A stretch of 64,000 nucleotides of DNA from the NCBI GenBank assembly GCA_021234155.1, contig JAJEKV010000049.1:8466036-8530035 (forward strand). Reading direction: 5' to 3'. The translations under genes were made by a program, and so were the position numbers. Shown in pieces: positions 20,883 to 33,045 of the stretch (the first letter of the stretch is position 1; every line of letters starts with the position of its first letter). A model generated the notes under the pieces. It was not told the origin of the DNA. It did no database searches and worked only from the letters and a program-made list of their open reading frames with translations. This stretch comes from Isoetes taiwanensis (lineage: Eukaryota; Streptophyta; Lycopodiopsida; Isoetales; Isoetaceae).

Positions 20883-21813
20883 CTAGGAGCTGGGTCCCTC
20901 GTCTTCGTCCATTGGCTGAGGAGGTGGACGGTAACGCATCAAAGTGGCGCTAGGGCTAGCAGAGAGGGCGGCTCGAGCTGCTGCCTCAGGTGGTAAGCAA
21001 GTAGCCAGAGGTGCCGCCACAAGGAGGCGCATGTTAGCGCAGCCCGCCACGTCCCCCAACGCTGCTATAGCCAAATCTCTACGGACCAAAGTAATGGTGG
21101 TGACGTGATAGTCAATCTTCTTATGGCCCGCTGAAGTGGATATGGCTCGGAGCGCCCACCAAGAAGCTTCAGAAGAAGGCCCTAAGTTCTTGGAGAAAAA
21201 TAGCACCTCTCCTTGGTGGAAGGCTGAGAGAAATAATCGGGCCACATGGTTGCCCATTGCCCTAACCTGAGGGTCGGTGGAGGTCTCCGCTTCTTTCTCC
21301 AAGTTGGTGGGGAGCTTCTCCTCCTCTTCTTCTTCCCTCTCATCCCTAAGGCTGACCTTGGTGTCCCAAAGGTCTTCCTCGTCTTGATCCACCTCTCCCA
21401 TAGTGATTTGCAAAGGCGGATCCGAGAGAAGAGACCGTGTCAGGTCCGCAAACTGCTCTTATGGAGGCTGGGGTGTGTCAGTTAGTAAGAACTGACGAAG
21501 TGACAGAAGAGTCTCAACGGGCTCTTGCTCTTCGGGCCGATATGCCAATAGGCTCTCTACTTGTGTAGGTTGCACAACCGGTGTGGTGAAGTCGATGAAG
21601 TCATCTTGGCAATACTCCGCAAGATCATAGAGAATCTCTATTTTCTTGCGGCGGACCCCAGTAAGAACGCGGTAGGCCCACATGATATCCTCAAAGATCA
21701 GGTACTCTTGGTCATTCAAGAGTACTGCAGGGAGAAGGTTTAGCCCTTCGAGCTTAAGGGCTTTCTGTCGGCTGGCAGGGGCTTCTGTAGCAAGTTCCTT
21801 CCATCTTACAAAA
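20883..21813 (-). pseudogene. gypsy accessory ORF B, C-terminal part
   Basis: Continues the frame of 35570-36022 across the copia insertion: one copy of the target duplication joins NEQ to DFVRWKELA. It runs through LLNDQEYLIFEDIMWAYRVL and a glutamate-rich stretch (six E in a row near 21330) to a helical, alanine-rich end with GNHVARLFLSAFHQGEVLFF. One in-frame TAA lies after TDTPQPP (21459-21461). Together the two parts make 463 codons. No known domain recognised. The open length over both parts shows that it was once a selected protein. Confidence 0.7.
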
Positions 21814-21818
21814 TCCTG

Positions 21819-22446
21819 TGTTAGATTAATGAACCCTTAGATAATTCCAATAGCAAGGATGAGACAAACACATGTAAAGTTTAACTCTCCATTCTAGACA
21901 ATAAAATATGTCTTAGTCTTTAAGTACAATAGAATCTAGCACCAAGGAAGCCAAGTTGTGGTCACTAATTCCTTTGTGCACTTATGAACTTCACACAAAA
22001 TCTAAATCAAGTTATGATCAATCAACCAAGCTAGTATGGCCATATTCCGGCATTCCTAGATCTTGATCCGCCTGATTGTCCACACCTTCCTCTGTAGATT
22101 GTGCGTCCCCTTATACTGGAAAGTCTACCGACTTGCCTAAAGATACGGAGTAGATAGGTCTTGCCGTCCATAAATTTAGGTTTCCCAAAATATCCGTTGA
22201 CTTTGACTTCCAAAACCCTAAACCTGCGGGCTGGGGGTATCTGACGTTTTCTGGCGGGTGTAGCAACGTCCGGGTAGTACCAGCCCACCAACCTAATTTT
22301 TTCAAGTATTGACTTCATACTTCCTTATTGACCTACTGCCACTGCTTCTCATAGATCAATATTGCATATGACTTCATGGACCTGCACAATCTTATCATGC
22401 AACATTGTTAAACAATGCATATAATATAACCTGACATATCTTCACA
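21819..22446 (-). repeat. copia 3' LTR
   Basis: Starts TGTTAGATTAATGAACCC and ends CTTCACA. Nearly identical to 34937-35564; the differences I saw are at about 22067, 22075 and 22127. Confidence 0.95.
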
Positions 22447-22455
22447 TCCTCCTTC
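22447..22455 (-). promoter_or_regulatory. copia polypurine tract
   Basis: On the minus strand GAAGGAGGA directly precedes the 3' LTR, in the place where plus-strand DNA synthesis is primed. Confidence 0.8.
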
Positions 22456-23830
22456 ATGTTATATTTATATGCATTATTTTGCCTTTCAGATAATTAAACC
22501 TCCGTTCTGCCAGTGACTTTGTAAGTATATCTGCTAGTTGCTCTTCTGTTCTTAAATATAACATACTTACCAATTTCTTTCTGACAGCATCTCTAATAAA
22601 GTGCATTTCTAGTTCTATATGTTTAGTTGGATTTTTTGACAATGCTATACAACTTGTACTGTCTGACCAAACTTTTGTAGCCAATGGTTGCTCAAACCCT
22701 AGCTCTATAATCAGTCTTCTTTCCCAAACGATCTCTTTTGAGCATAAAGTGGCAGCAGCATATTCTGCCTCTGCACTAGACATGGCTATGGCAGATTGTT
22801 TTTTGCATTTCCAGGATACGGGTGCACCTCCTAACATGACTAGATATCCTGAAGTTGATTTTCTGGTATCTACATCCCCTCCCCAATCTGCATCACAAAA
22901 ACCTTCAAGAATTAAATTATCTGTAGTGTATTTAATTCCTTCTTCAATAGTTCCCTTTAAATATCTTAGGACTCTTTTTGCAGCAGTCCAATGATCTCTA
23001 CCAGGATCAGTATTATATCTACTTAAGATATTAACACTATGTGCAATATCAGGCCTTGTGCAATTGGCCACATATGCTAAGCATCCAATTAATGATCTGT
23101 ATGGTACTGCTTGCATCTCCTCTCTTTCAATTTCATCTTTTGGACACATGCTCTCAGACAATTTACAACTAGGTACTGCAGGAGTTTTGCAAGCTTTACA
23201 ATCTTGCATATTAAATTTCTTCAACATGTCTAGAATTTGTTTCTTTTGAGTAAGCATTATTATGCCTTCTGCTCTATTTCTGCTCATTTCAACTCCTAGG
23301 AAGTTCTTCAACTCACCTAAGTCAGTCATTTCAAATCTTTGTCTTAGCAATTCCTTGCACATATTCAAGCAAGTTGTCCCTTTTGCTACCATAATATTAT
23401 CATCAACATACAATGCTATGATACACCATTCTTCCCCATGCTGGAATTTATACAGATTTCCATCATTATCTAATTTAATAAATTCATGCTCTCGTAGAAA
23501 CCCATCCATACACTTATACCATTCACGAGGAGACTGTTTCAACCCATATACTGCTCTATTGAGCTTCCAAACTTTGTCAATTCCCTGCTCAAACTCGAGC
23601 CCGCTTCATAAAGATTTCTTCTTCTAAGGTTGCATTCAAAAATGCGCCTTTTTACATCCATATGATGTACTTCTAAATCACAAGCATTTGCAATTGCCAA
23701 TAACATCCTAATGCTATTCATTTTCACTAATGGAGAGAAGGTTTCATCAAAGTCCCCGACCTTTTTCTGAGAACCCTTGGGCAAACAATCGGCTTTGTAT
23801 CTAGGTGTCTTCCCATCCACACCTTTTTTT
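22454..23830 (-). pseudogene. copia reverse transcriptase and RNase H
   Basis: The main frame of 362 codons (22454-23542) starts with KQSPREWYKCMDGFL, has the catalytic IALYVDDNIMVAKG (Y-V-D-D near residue 46), then NFLGVEMSRN, the tether block YRSLIGCLAYVANCTRPDIA, and RNase H with FCDADWGGDVDTRKSTSGY and SAIAMSSAEAEYAA, ending at the stop just before the polypurine tract. The N-terminal RT part (KARLVAKG-like CLPKGSQKKVGDFDETFSPL, HHMDVKRRIFECNL) lies in another frame at 23539-23820, so at least one frameshift near 23540-23600 inactivates it. Domain order integrase-RT-RNase H is the copia order. Confidence 0.9.
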
Positions 23831-24592
23831 TATTCTAATAGCCACTTGTTACCTACAATATTTTTCCCACAAGGTCTATCAACAAGCTCATATGTTTTAG
23901 TATTATGAAATGAATCCATCTCCTCATTCATAGCGTTTATCCATTTACCTTTCTCTCTTGAGTTTAATACATCTTCATATGTATTTGGGATTTCGGATCT
24001 AAGTGGGCTAAAATCTCAAATACACTATCCAATTCACCTTCTATATTCTGAATTCTTTTACTCTTACCTCGAGTTGTTCGACCATGGACTAAGGGATCAA
24101 TTTTTATATTTGCTTGTTGCGCCTTCTCTACTTCAAGAGCTCTTTTCTTCTTTTTGAGGTAAGTCAACAATAGTTACTGTGCTCGGATGGCTCAAATTGA
24201 ACTCGGATTTGGCAAATGCACTTCTTCAATCACCTCCTCCTTCATTAATGTTCTCCTCCGCACCACCGATTTGATTTGCTGATCATCTAATATATCATCA
24301 TCATTATCAATCATTTTGATATTAGTCATATCATTTTCAAGATTATCTCGATTAATTATGCTTTCAAAGAACCTCCTTCTCGCTTTATTCTCCTTGATCA
24401 GCACTTTATAAACCCCGAGATTCATCAAAGGTTACATCTCTACTTACCACAATTTTTCTAGTGCTTGGATTATATAACCTAAATGCCTTAGATTGTTTGT
24501 CATATCCAACTAGATATGTAATCATGGCTCATCTAATTTCTTCCCAGCTCTTCAGAATATGAGTGTATGCTAAGCACCCATATATTCTTAGC
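23831..24592 (-). pseudogene. copia integrase-RT linker, degenerate
   Basis: Fragments match the usual copia stretch between integrase and RT: RLYNPSTRKIVVSRDVTF-type sequence near 24420-24480, an acidic segment (24192-24428), and EEMDSFHNTKTYELVD / NKWLLE-like residues near 23840-23930. Several frame changes and a TAG near 23835. Confidence 0.65.
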
Positions 24593-25016
24593 TTATTGTA
24601 CTCTATTGTTTTCCCCTGACCAAAGCATATCGGGATTGCCCCTTGTATACTTTACGGATGGCGGACTATTTTGAATCATGGCATTTGCTTGAACCGCCTC
24701 TTCCCATAGAAAATTTGGAAGCCCTGAGAATTTCAGCATACTTCTCACTGCATTGAGAAGAGTTCTATTCTTTCTTTCTGCAACTCCATTCTGTTGAGGT
24801 GAATATCTACATGTAAGTTGTCGTCTTATTCCCTTAAGTTTACAATATTGTTTAAACTCTCCTGACATAAATTCTCCACCCCTGTCAGACCTCAAACACT
24901 TGATTTTTCTGCCAGTTTCTGTCTCAACTTCATTTACATATTGTTTGAATACTTCCATTGCCTTATGTTTTGTCTTCAAGCAATATATGTGAGTATGTCT
25001 GCTAAAGTCGTCAATT
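24593..25016 (-). pseudogene. copia integrase core, downstream half
   Basis: Reads IDDFSRHTHIYCLKTKHKAM from the insertion point, then VFKQYVNEVETETGRKIKCL, RSDRGGEFMSGEF (second catalytic Asp) and the QQNGVAERKNRTL box with the catalytic Glu. The first Asp (HTDLCGPM) is in the part at 33182-33723, on the other side of the DIRS-like insert. The frame is continuous across the junction when the insert is removed. Confidence 0.9.
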
Positions 25017-25020
25017 CTGG

Positions 25021-25048
25021 GAAGGGACTCGCAATAGACACAAAACCG
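25021..25048 (-). repeat. DIRS-like split repeat B2
   Basis: 28 bp identical to 25908-25935 (starting GAAGGGACTCGCAATAGACA on the plus strand), at the 3' end of the element. Confidence 0.9.
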
Positions 25049-25767
25049 GCCCGATAGATAGGCTTGTCATTCATCACAGCAGCAGTATACAATGGTATGA
25101 AGAATATAGAGGGATAGCCGACCATAGGAACAATATCGGACTACCACACAAACAGAACATGCGCATAGGCAAGATAGAAGGATAATAGCGACAACTTCTC
25201 ATCGGGATGAAAAACCCCGCCCTTTCGGGTTTTCGAGGAAAACCCTAATGAGAAACGGTCGCCAATAGCCTTAAATGTGTTGCCTGGAGAACAAGAGGGT
25301 TGATGGCAAACGCGAATTAAGCAGGACCCCCGAAGACGGCGAAACCGCAGAGGTGGGAGGTGGAGAAGTGCAGGAATTGGGCCGTGGGTGAGAAGAAAAG
25401 AACCGGACCCCCGAAAACGACGAAAGCCTGCAAGCACCACAAAAACCCCTAAAAACACCCGTGAAAAGGTTAGAAAAACAACATGCCTAGCGCCGAGAAA
25501 CCATCCCGTATCAAGAAGGTGCCAAATATGAGCAGAAAAGAACACAACAAAAAGAAATAGCATCACCCCTAAGGTGGAAAGCATCACCCAACGGGTGGAA
25601 AACAATATGTGGAAACATGCAGCATCACCCGCAGATGGAAAAGAATGCGGCAAAATGCCGATGAAAAGAAACCATGATAAGAAGAACACTCAAAGGTGGA
25701 AAACAATAATATTGCATGAACAACAAATGTAAACAAAAAAAGACGCAGACCCCACATAACAGGGTGG
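25049..25767 (-). other. DIRS-like 3' region between A2 and B2
   Basis: Includes a repeated short motif GGTGGAAA(A/G)(C/A)A (25575-25700, several copies) and CGACGAAAxCCGCAGG-type pairs near 25330-25430. No coding signal. In split-direct-repeat elements this stretch lies downstream of the ORFs. Confidence 0.5.
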
Positions 25768-25935
25768 GAAGGGAGGGAAGCAACGGAAATAGAAGAAGGA
25801 GCTGCTGTGAGAAGACGCCGATAACCGAGCCGAAAGAGGAACGGTCCCCGAGATAGAAAGCCCTTCCTCGTATCGTCGATCCGATGGCTCCTGGATCGAT
25901 GCTTCTCGAAGGGACTCGCAATAGACACAAAACCG
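25768..25935 (-). repeat. DIRS-like B1-A2 junction
   Basis: 25768-25903 (A2, 136 bp) matches the 5' terminal A1 at 33046-33181 with few changes; 25908-25935 (B1) matches terminal B2. The two are joined by about four bases, so a circular junction of the two ends would look the same, as expected if this internal copy templates end completion. Confidence 0.9.
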
Positions 25936-25959
25936 CCGACTACCGCAGAACTTCCTTAA

Positions 25960-26970
25960 CTATAAGCCGAAATCACCGAAACCTCCAAGTGTTGAGTAGG
26001 GTCGCGGGCTAACGAGCGAGAATGAGAAGAAGAAGAGCCAACGACCGGAACGCCAAGCAAAGATCATGTGGAACGCCACAAACTGCTTTACAATACCGTA
26101 GGCCGCGACGAGCGCGTAATGTGTACCATACCGAGAGGGATCCAAGCCGATAGCGCGAAGGCAATCCGTCCACCATACACGGGCAGTTGGATAGGATAAA
26201 GGACGCAATGAGGAAGGGGAAGAACTAAAAGCGCCCGCCGCTGACGCGAGGATCGAGGAGATGGTAAGAACCGTAGAAATCGGGGCTGGAGGATAGTGAC
26301 CGGCAGTTACGACGGCAAGCGGCTAAGGAAATCGTGATGGTCAGCGAAAGCAAGTTGGTCACGCTTTAGAACGGGCGAATAAGAACATCAACGTGAGATA
26401 AGGAAAAAGAAAGATCACGCCAATTGAGAGCCAGGCTCCTGGAATGCGAAAAAGCGCAAAGGAAAGCACGACGAGATACGGGCGCTGGGCCAACGAGGAA
26501 AAGGAGCCGAGGGATGCTGCGGCGGAGAACGATAGAACGCATATGCCGAGGCGAGAGGAAGAAAGGTACGAGGAGGGCGGCCCGACGAAAAGAGGACCGA
26601 CGAGCCAAAGATGGTAAAGGTAAAACTAAGGAGAGGGAAGGTTGAAAATTTGATGGAAAAGGAGATGGTCACCGAGGTCGGGCAAATCCATGAGGGCTTA
26701 CATCTGAGGGTGATGAAGAGCGGCAAAAAATGCGGCAACGACAAAGGGAGAAGCAGGAAGATAAGAAACAGTATGTAAACGGCACCAAATAACAAACCGG
26801 CGGAACATAGCAAAATAAGCCGTAAGAGTAGAGGGAGCGCGAGAGGAAAAGACCAGAGGCAAAGTCGAAAGGAACAAGGGGACCTCCTGAGGAGTGAGTA
26901 AGCGAAAAATAGCTGCCAAAAACAACATAAAACCATGTTAACTTCATTCAAATTGACAACGAAAAACATA
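25960..26970 (-). pseudogene. DIRS-like tyrosine recombinase
   Basis: Downstream of RNase H (reading minus). The N-terminal SAM-like region is around 26690-26950 in shifted frames. Near 26390-26440 is SLALNWRDLSFSLSHVDVLI, which follows box I; the arginine itself is lost to a shift. The C-terminal domain at 25960-26208 has PLSYPTARVWWTDCLRAIGL, DPSRYGTH with the box-II histidine, and AWRSGRW near the place of the usual GRWRS. A shift after GTH hides the H-x-x-R arginine, and the catalytic tyrosine cannot be fixed. In an intact copy this enzyme would integrate the circular DNA. Same strand as RT and RNase H. Confidence 0.65.
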
Positions 26971-27800
26971 AAGAGCTACATGACGCCGACACCCAATAAA
27001 CGAGGCCGACATATGAGGTAATAAAGCCAATGAAAATGCATCAAAAAACATAACATCCTTAATAAAAGATGCCCATGCCGCTCCCGTCCAGAGTAAGGGC
27101 CACCAAGGTGCAGAAGGCCAATGAAGAACCACGAGCGTAATACGAGCACGACACGCGGCCGCATGATGCAAAACGCGAGGAACGACTGAGGGCGGCGGAA
27201 AACAAAAATTGTTAAAGAGGTGCCAATCATAAGTAAAAGCATCAGGGGGAATGCGATGTGGATATGCGAACCGAGTATTATAAACGGGAAGCTTGTGGTT
27301 AAGGGGAGAAGCAAAACGATCAACATGATGGGGGCCCCACAAAGAGTCAATATAGCGAAAACACCACGGGGCAAGTGCAAACTCATCAGATTGAGGAAGG
27401 CGAGAAAGATAATCAGCCCACTCGTTTTGGGAGCGCGGAATCCACACAGGTTCTAAGGAGATGAAAAAATGAAAACAAAGGAGGAAGATTTCCAAGGTGA
27501 GAAAATGAATATCGGGCGAAGAAGAACCCCCTTTCGGGAGAATGGTTGCAACATTTAAATTATCGCCACGAACAGTGACGAGACGGGTATGGAGGAAAGG
27601 CAAGGCCGAGCGCAAAACCTGATAGAAAGCCAAGAGTTCGCGCCAAGTGGAAGAACGAGAAAGGTCCGACTCGGAAAAAAGGCCAACAAAATCCGGGGTC
27701 CGACCCGGGAGAAGGAGCCAAACCAAAAAAGAATCCGGCCGAAACCAAGGACGGCGGAAGGACGCGCGGCTGAGGAAATAGGGGCTTAAAACTCAAAGAA
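26971..27800 (-). pseudogene. DIRS-like RNase H domain
   Basis: The longest clean frame of the element (26944-27726, 260 codons). Features: SSTWRELLAFYQ (Glu of the active site), TVRGDNLNVATIL (Asp), SLEPVWIPRSQNEWADYLSR (final Asp), then WGPHHVDRFASPLNHK, YNTRFAYPHRIP, FTYDWHLFNNFCFPPP and HWPSAPWWPLL. The post-RNase-H block with HVDRFAS and WPLL is the signature of DIRS/Ngaro elements, not of LTR retrotransposons. The fragment at 963-1280 matches its second half. This domain removes the RNA template during cDNA synthesis. Confidence 0.85.
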
Positions 27801-27849
27801 GAGGCGATAGATTCCCATAACACAATTTCCATACCAACCAAAGAGGACA

Positions 27850-28340
27850 AAGAAATAGGAGCATCCCAAGGAGAAGGTCAAAGAAGACGATAGGAAAAGA
27901 AGGTTAAAGCGAAACAAGGGAACCAAAACAATGCGAAGGATTGGAGAAAACCCAAGAAGCTGCAAGGTGACGGGATGTAAGACGAGAGGAGGAAAGAAGG
28001 GAAGAGGAAAGGCGAAAAAACTTGGCAATTTCCTGAAGAAAGGCAAATAATCATAGATACATCAAGGAGAAAACCAAGGAAAATAACGGCGTGACAAACA
28101 CGCATTTACATTTAGGCCAAAGAATGAGAAACCCGCAGATTGCAAATCGGAAATGATGCGATATTGAAGAGAACAAGGGTCATCTTTGGCCGAAGTTAAA
28201 CGAAAAATCATCCATATAAGGAGTGCAACGGATAATCGGGCGGCAAATGGCGGACTAGTGGGCGATTAATTTGGTGAAGACCAAGGGAGGCAAGACCAAA
28301 AGGAAGCATGGTGAAGACAAAAATTGGTACTCAAACCCAA
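27850..28340 (-). pseudogene. DIRS-like reverse transcriptase, palm region
   Basis: Near 28290-28325 the minus strand reads LPFGLAS followed in the next frames by VFTK/LI-like and PLVRHLP residues, and the catalytic YMDDFS at 28204-28218. After further shifts come VIFLGFLLDVSMI (about 28050-28090) and a hydrophobic C-terminal part. LPFGLASAP...YMDD-FLGF is the DIRS-type RT pattern. Single-base frameshifts occur every 30-60 codons, so it is dead. Confidence 0.75.
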
Positions 28341-29180
28341 AACCCAAAAAGTGTGATGAGGAGGCCGATAGGAACATGATGGTAAACGGATTCAGATCTA
28401 AGGTAAAGAGAAAATCCCGGGTTGAAGGATAGCCAAAGCATCGAGGAGGAAAAAAAGAAGAAACGGAAAAGAGGAGTTAAGATAGCGCCAAAAATCAAAC
28501 GGAACTTATGGTCGCTTTGGGCAATGAAGAAAGGGGAAGAGGGAACCGCAAGACCAAGACGCGAAAAGGTCCCGGATGGCGCGAAGGAAAAGGAATATGC
28601 AAGGATAGAAAGAAAGGTTGGGGCAAAAAAAATGGTTGAGGTGGAGGACCCTGGCCCAAAGAGCATAGCCAACCGATCCAAGACAATACCGGGAGGATTG
28701 GCGTAAATAGAGAAAAAGGTAACCCATAAGCAAGAAGACTTAAAACTCAAGGTAGCATAATAGAATGTGGAGCCAATCGGATCAAAGGGAAGATGGGGCA
28801 AAGAAGAGGAAAAAACTTGACAATCGTTAAAATAGGAAAATAATATCCTTTATTAATGATCAAAAGGAAATACAACACATAGTGAAAATCAATAAAACCC
28901 TCACGAAGACCAATGTGGAGGCGTAGCGGGGAGGGGGGAAGGCGAATGTGGTGAAGAGGACAAAGCCATTAAAGGAAGGGTGAGGGGGATGAGACCAAAA
29001 GTGGAGGAGCATGGTGAAGACAAAAAAACAATACTCAAACCGAAAACCCAAAAAGTTGATGAAGAAGAGGAAAAAGGGCGATGATCGGAACATGATGGTA
29101 ACCGGGCGAATTTCCCGATGCGAGATCTAAGAAAAGTAAAGGAGAAAAATTGCAAAGGTTGAAGGATAAAGAACAAAGCA
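28255..29180. repeat. Direct duplication inside the DIRS-like RT region
   Basis: The stretch AAGCATGGTGAAGACAAAAA with following ACTCAAAC and CCAAAAAG, GGAACATGATGGTAA and AGGATA-AAGCAT blocks occurs at about 28303-28445 and again, slightly longer, at about 29008-29185. Offset is about 700 bp. The second copy also carries the shifted end of an RT frame (28860-29093). Confidence 0.65.
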
Positions 29181-30299
29181 TCTCCTCCGTCCGCCAAACG
29201 CTTACCTTCTTCCAAAGAACGAAAAATCGATCTGAAATACCCCCAAAATAGAGGCGCCAGAATCCATCGAAACCTGGGGTCCAAATCAAACTCACTTATG
29301 GAGTCACCCGGGCCAAAAGGCAGTCGAGCCCCGCCACAAGTCTTGGTCAAAAACCGGGTCCGGTCAGATAACCATCGATGACCGAGGCCTCAAGGGTGGC
29401 GAAGCCTCACCGTAATTAACGCACGAGAAAAGGAGCAACAATGGAAGAGAAAAGAAGAGAAAAAGAGGGGCCAAAAAGAAAAAGAAAAGAAAAGAAAAGG
29501 AGCAAGAAAGGCCTGGAGACCAAAAGGAGAAAATAGCATAAACCAATAAAAACAACATGAGGAGAAACCAATCGGGTCCCAAGAACTGCTCAGCGAGGAA
29601 CCGCCCAGCAAAGACGAGCGAAGCAAGAAAAGCAAAAACTAAAACCCAACTCGAAAAAAACTGGCTATAAAGAACAAAAATAATGGAAAGAAGAACCCGC
29701 CCCGCCTACCAGAGGAAAACAAATCGCAAAAAATGAAAACCAGCCTACGAACGAAGTCGGGTCCCGCCCACCGGTGATCACTAAACAACAATGTGAAGAA
29801 AAGAAAGGAAAAGAAAAGAAAAAAAAAGAAAAAAAACCCAAGAAACAATAAGATGAAACCAATAAAAAAAAACATGAGAAGAAAGAAAAAACCAGACAAT
29901 AAAAACTAAAACCCAAGAAATGTCTATAAAGCCTAAAGAAGAAAAGAAAATGCAAAATGAATAAAAGCATCCCGCGAGTGAAAGGCACTGGAGAAAAATA
30001 GTAAAGAACAACAATAAGATGAAGAGGAAAAAAAACAATATAGAAAAAGAAAGAGAAAAGAAACAAAAAGCATCCGGCATTAGTAAAGCGTCATAGAGAG
30101 CAGCACGAAAAACACAATATAGAAAAGAAAGAGAAGGGAAACACGGTACGACAGAGTAGAATAACAATGGCGATTGCAAGAAACCCACAACGTAAACCAA
30201 AAAACGAAAAGAAAAACACGGCCAAAACCATAAACCGAAAACATAATCCAAATAGCCCAACAACCGTAGAGTAGTGCAGAGCAACGAGAAAAAGACAGG

Positions 30300-30830
30300 G
30301 GAAAAGAGAAAAACCGAAACCACCATGGGAAAACACCAACATTACCAGATGAGGCTACATAGAAAAAACCCACATGGGCAAGTCATGAAAAACGGAGACG
30401 TAAAAAAGTATCCTGAACCCAAGCAAGAACCCCCGACAAAGCCCTTAGTGACATCGAGATCCCAAAGAAAACACAATTGCCAAGGAGAAAAATCCGAAAC
30501 CATGCTGGGAGAACACGAAATCTAGAAGAGCATGCCACATATAAAAGACCCAATCAAAAGATATAAAAGGAATAGATAAAAAGATATACCCAATGCACAA
30601 TGCCACCACAAAATCCCCTAGGTGCAACGATATCCAATAAAAAACCACAATTGCAAAGGAAAAAAATCCGAAACCACTATGGGAAAATACAAAAGTGAGA
30701 AATCAAGGCACGTATAAAGAATCCATGGGCATGGGCAATTAGAACGAAAAACGTAAAAAGATCATAAGAAAGGATACCCATAACCAAATGAGAACCATAT
30801 GACAAAAAACCTTAAATGCCGTATACAGAA
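30300..30830. repeat. Three degenerate tandem units inside the DIRS-like element
   Basis: AAATCCGAAACCA(T/C)xxTGGGA(G/A)AA and the sequence after it (ACATATAAAxGACCCA, CAATTGCxAAGGA) recur at about 30309, 30490 and 30664, a period of about 175-180 bp. Confidence 0.7.
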
Positions 30831-32453
30831 TACCAACAATAAATGAAACGGGAACCCCCAACATGGCACAAAGAAAAGCACATAAAACCCATATGAAAAT
30901 TGCATTATGCGCATGTTAAAGGTGCAAAAAACATGAAAAAGACAAATGTTTTATTCAAGATTATTCATCCAAAGGTGTCAACATCTAGAAAAGGCCAAAA
31001 ACTGAGCAAAACCGTGGTCCCGAGGCAAGGACAATCACGCAATGATTCCCAACGAGATCGCCGGATAAGTGGGAAGAAACTGCGGGGGGTACTCCGTCAT
31101 AATGAGAAAAAATTCACGCAACTGAATCGGGCGCAAAGATGTAAAACCCCAAAGCAAAATGACGTCCCCCAAGAAACGAGCACGAGCGGGGTCGAGAAGC
31201 TTATAGGAGCGAAAAACTCGACGGACAGAAGGAGAAAAAGCGGCATAGAGACGAAGCGCCCGGAAGAACTCAGCAGGCCAGTCAACGTCCGCCCGTGCAA
31301 CCTGTAATGCATTGCTAGCGGAGGGATGCAAAGCATGCAAATGAGAGGTATAAAGGTGGTGAGTAGTCATCGGAATCTCAGGAGGTGCAAACGGAGGGAA
31401 AAATCCAAGAGGGAACATCTGAGTGGAGCAAAGGGGGCAAGGGAACGGCATCGGAGGCCGAAAAGAAACAACCAAGGAACGGAAACGATAGGGGAAACAA
31501 AATCCGGTGGAAAAGGAGCAATGGCAGAAGAGATTAAAAAGGGAACGAACAGGAACAAGAAGAAAAAACGAACGGCCAGAAACCTCATGCAAGCAGGATG
31601 AAAAGAGAAGCATGGATCAGAAAAATGGGCGGCCCAAATCAAGTAAAAATAGCTGGCCTCAGGAAAAGAGAGCCCAAAATTACAGCAGAGGAGCGGTGGG
31701 TAGCGAAGGAAACAAAGCGTAGATAGGGCCAGAGGTCTGAGATCGGCCAAGCAGAAGCAAAGAAACCAGCATCTATCGGCATGCCAAAGGGTATCAATCG
31801 GTTACCAAGGAGGAAAGCGGCTATCAAGGAGGGAAGCGGCGAGAGAGACAAGCAGAGATTGGGCGGAAAAGGAACCAGAAGGAAGAAAAACAGAGACAGA
31901 GAGGGGAAACGGAAGCTAAGGAGCAGCAAGACAAGCCAAGCTTGGCGAAGAAAGCTGAAATCACGAGGCAATCAGAGAGAGAACCTGGCAAGGCCGAACA
32001 GCATATGGGAGCAATGCGGGGAGGCAAACGAAAAGCCAAAAAGACCAATGGCAGGATCTGCGGACAGTCTCAAGCCACAGAAAAGAATTAAAGAGAAGGG
32101 AAACCGTACCCAATAAAGGATGAACAAGGCGAAACAGCAGAATGAACAGACCCGATGGAGCAAAAACCGAGCAAAAGACCCAACAAAGAGCAAATCGCAA
32201 GCAAATCGAATCAACACAGCAAGGCAGAAAACCGAGATCACGCTAAATCATGAGGACACCCAAACCGTAAACATGGCACAAAAATAGAGCAGCCGATGCC
32301 AAGGAAACAACCTCCACACAAACGGAAAACAACAAACAAAGAACATGCGAATACAGGGAACAGTAAAACAAAGAAAACTTACAGAATCCAGGCGAATCAA
32401 CCCGCGAATAGCGCAACAAGCGGAAAAAAGAGAACAAAGAAATCCACGCGAGC

Positions 32454-32610
32454 AATGGTGATAAAACAAGTGAATACATCAACAATAGAACAAAGAAATC
32501 GACGGGAATCATGGAGCTTCTGCATGCAAGCAATGGTGATAGAACAAGTGAATACATCAACAATAGAACAAAGAAATCGATAGGAATCATGGAGCTTCCG
32601 CATGCAAATA
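32454..32610. repeat. Two 78-bp tandem units
   Basis: AATGGTGATAxAACAAGTGA starts at 32454 and 32532; both units run on to GGAATCATGGAGCTTC(T/C)GCA with about three differences. A weaker third copy follows near 32810. Confidence 0.85.
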
Positions 32611-33045
32611 CCGCAACAAAGTGGGCGAACAAAGAAAACGTTAGAATAAAAAAAAATTGACCCGAGTAACAGAGAAAATTGCAGACATAATGAGTAGGAT
32701 GCAACATGCGAATACCGCACAAGCGGAAAATCATAGAACAAGGAAGCTAGAAGATGACCGATGATCCCACAGGCGAAGATATCAACAATAAACCAAAAGA
32801 AATCGTCAAGAAGCATGGTGATTGACATATAATTACTTCCACAAGCCGTGCGAACACGGAAAACAACAGAGCAAAGAAATCTACGAGAATACACGTGAGA
32901 TATTCCAAACATAACAAGTAGAAGAGGAGGAGACGAGGGCGTACCTTCCAAAGAAGGGTAAGCAAGCTCGCGAGGAAGATGCCGAGAGTGAGGACGTGGA
33001 GATAGGAACCGAGGGAGAAGCCCAAAAAGAATTCCATTAGTCGAA

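Larger units (their letters stand above)
29200..33045 (-). pseudogene. DIRS-like 5' coding region, purine-rich and degenerate
   Basis: The plus strand is dominated by A and G, so all three minus frames give F/L/S/V-rich translations without domains. The element's gag-like ORF1 and the RT N-terminus should lie here. Stretches near 31040-31600 and 31780-32000 stay open for over 100 codons (for example FFPPFAPPEIPMTTHHLYTS) but I cannot name a family. The apparent membrane-protein look of the translations is a composition artefact. Confidence 0.4.

Noticed and set aside
29360-30700. Long hydrophobic frames that look like multi-span membrane proteins
   Set aside because: All three minus frames give the same F/L/S/V-rich look, caused by the purine-rich plus strand of the DIRS-like element. 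No conserved motif.
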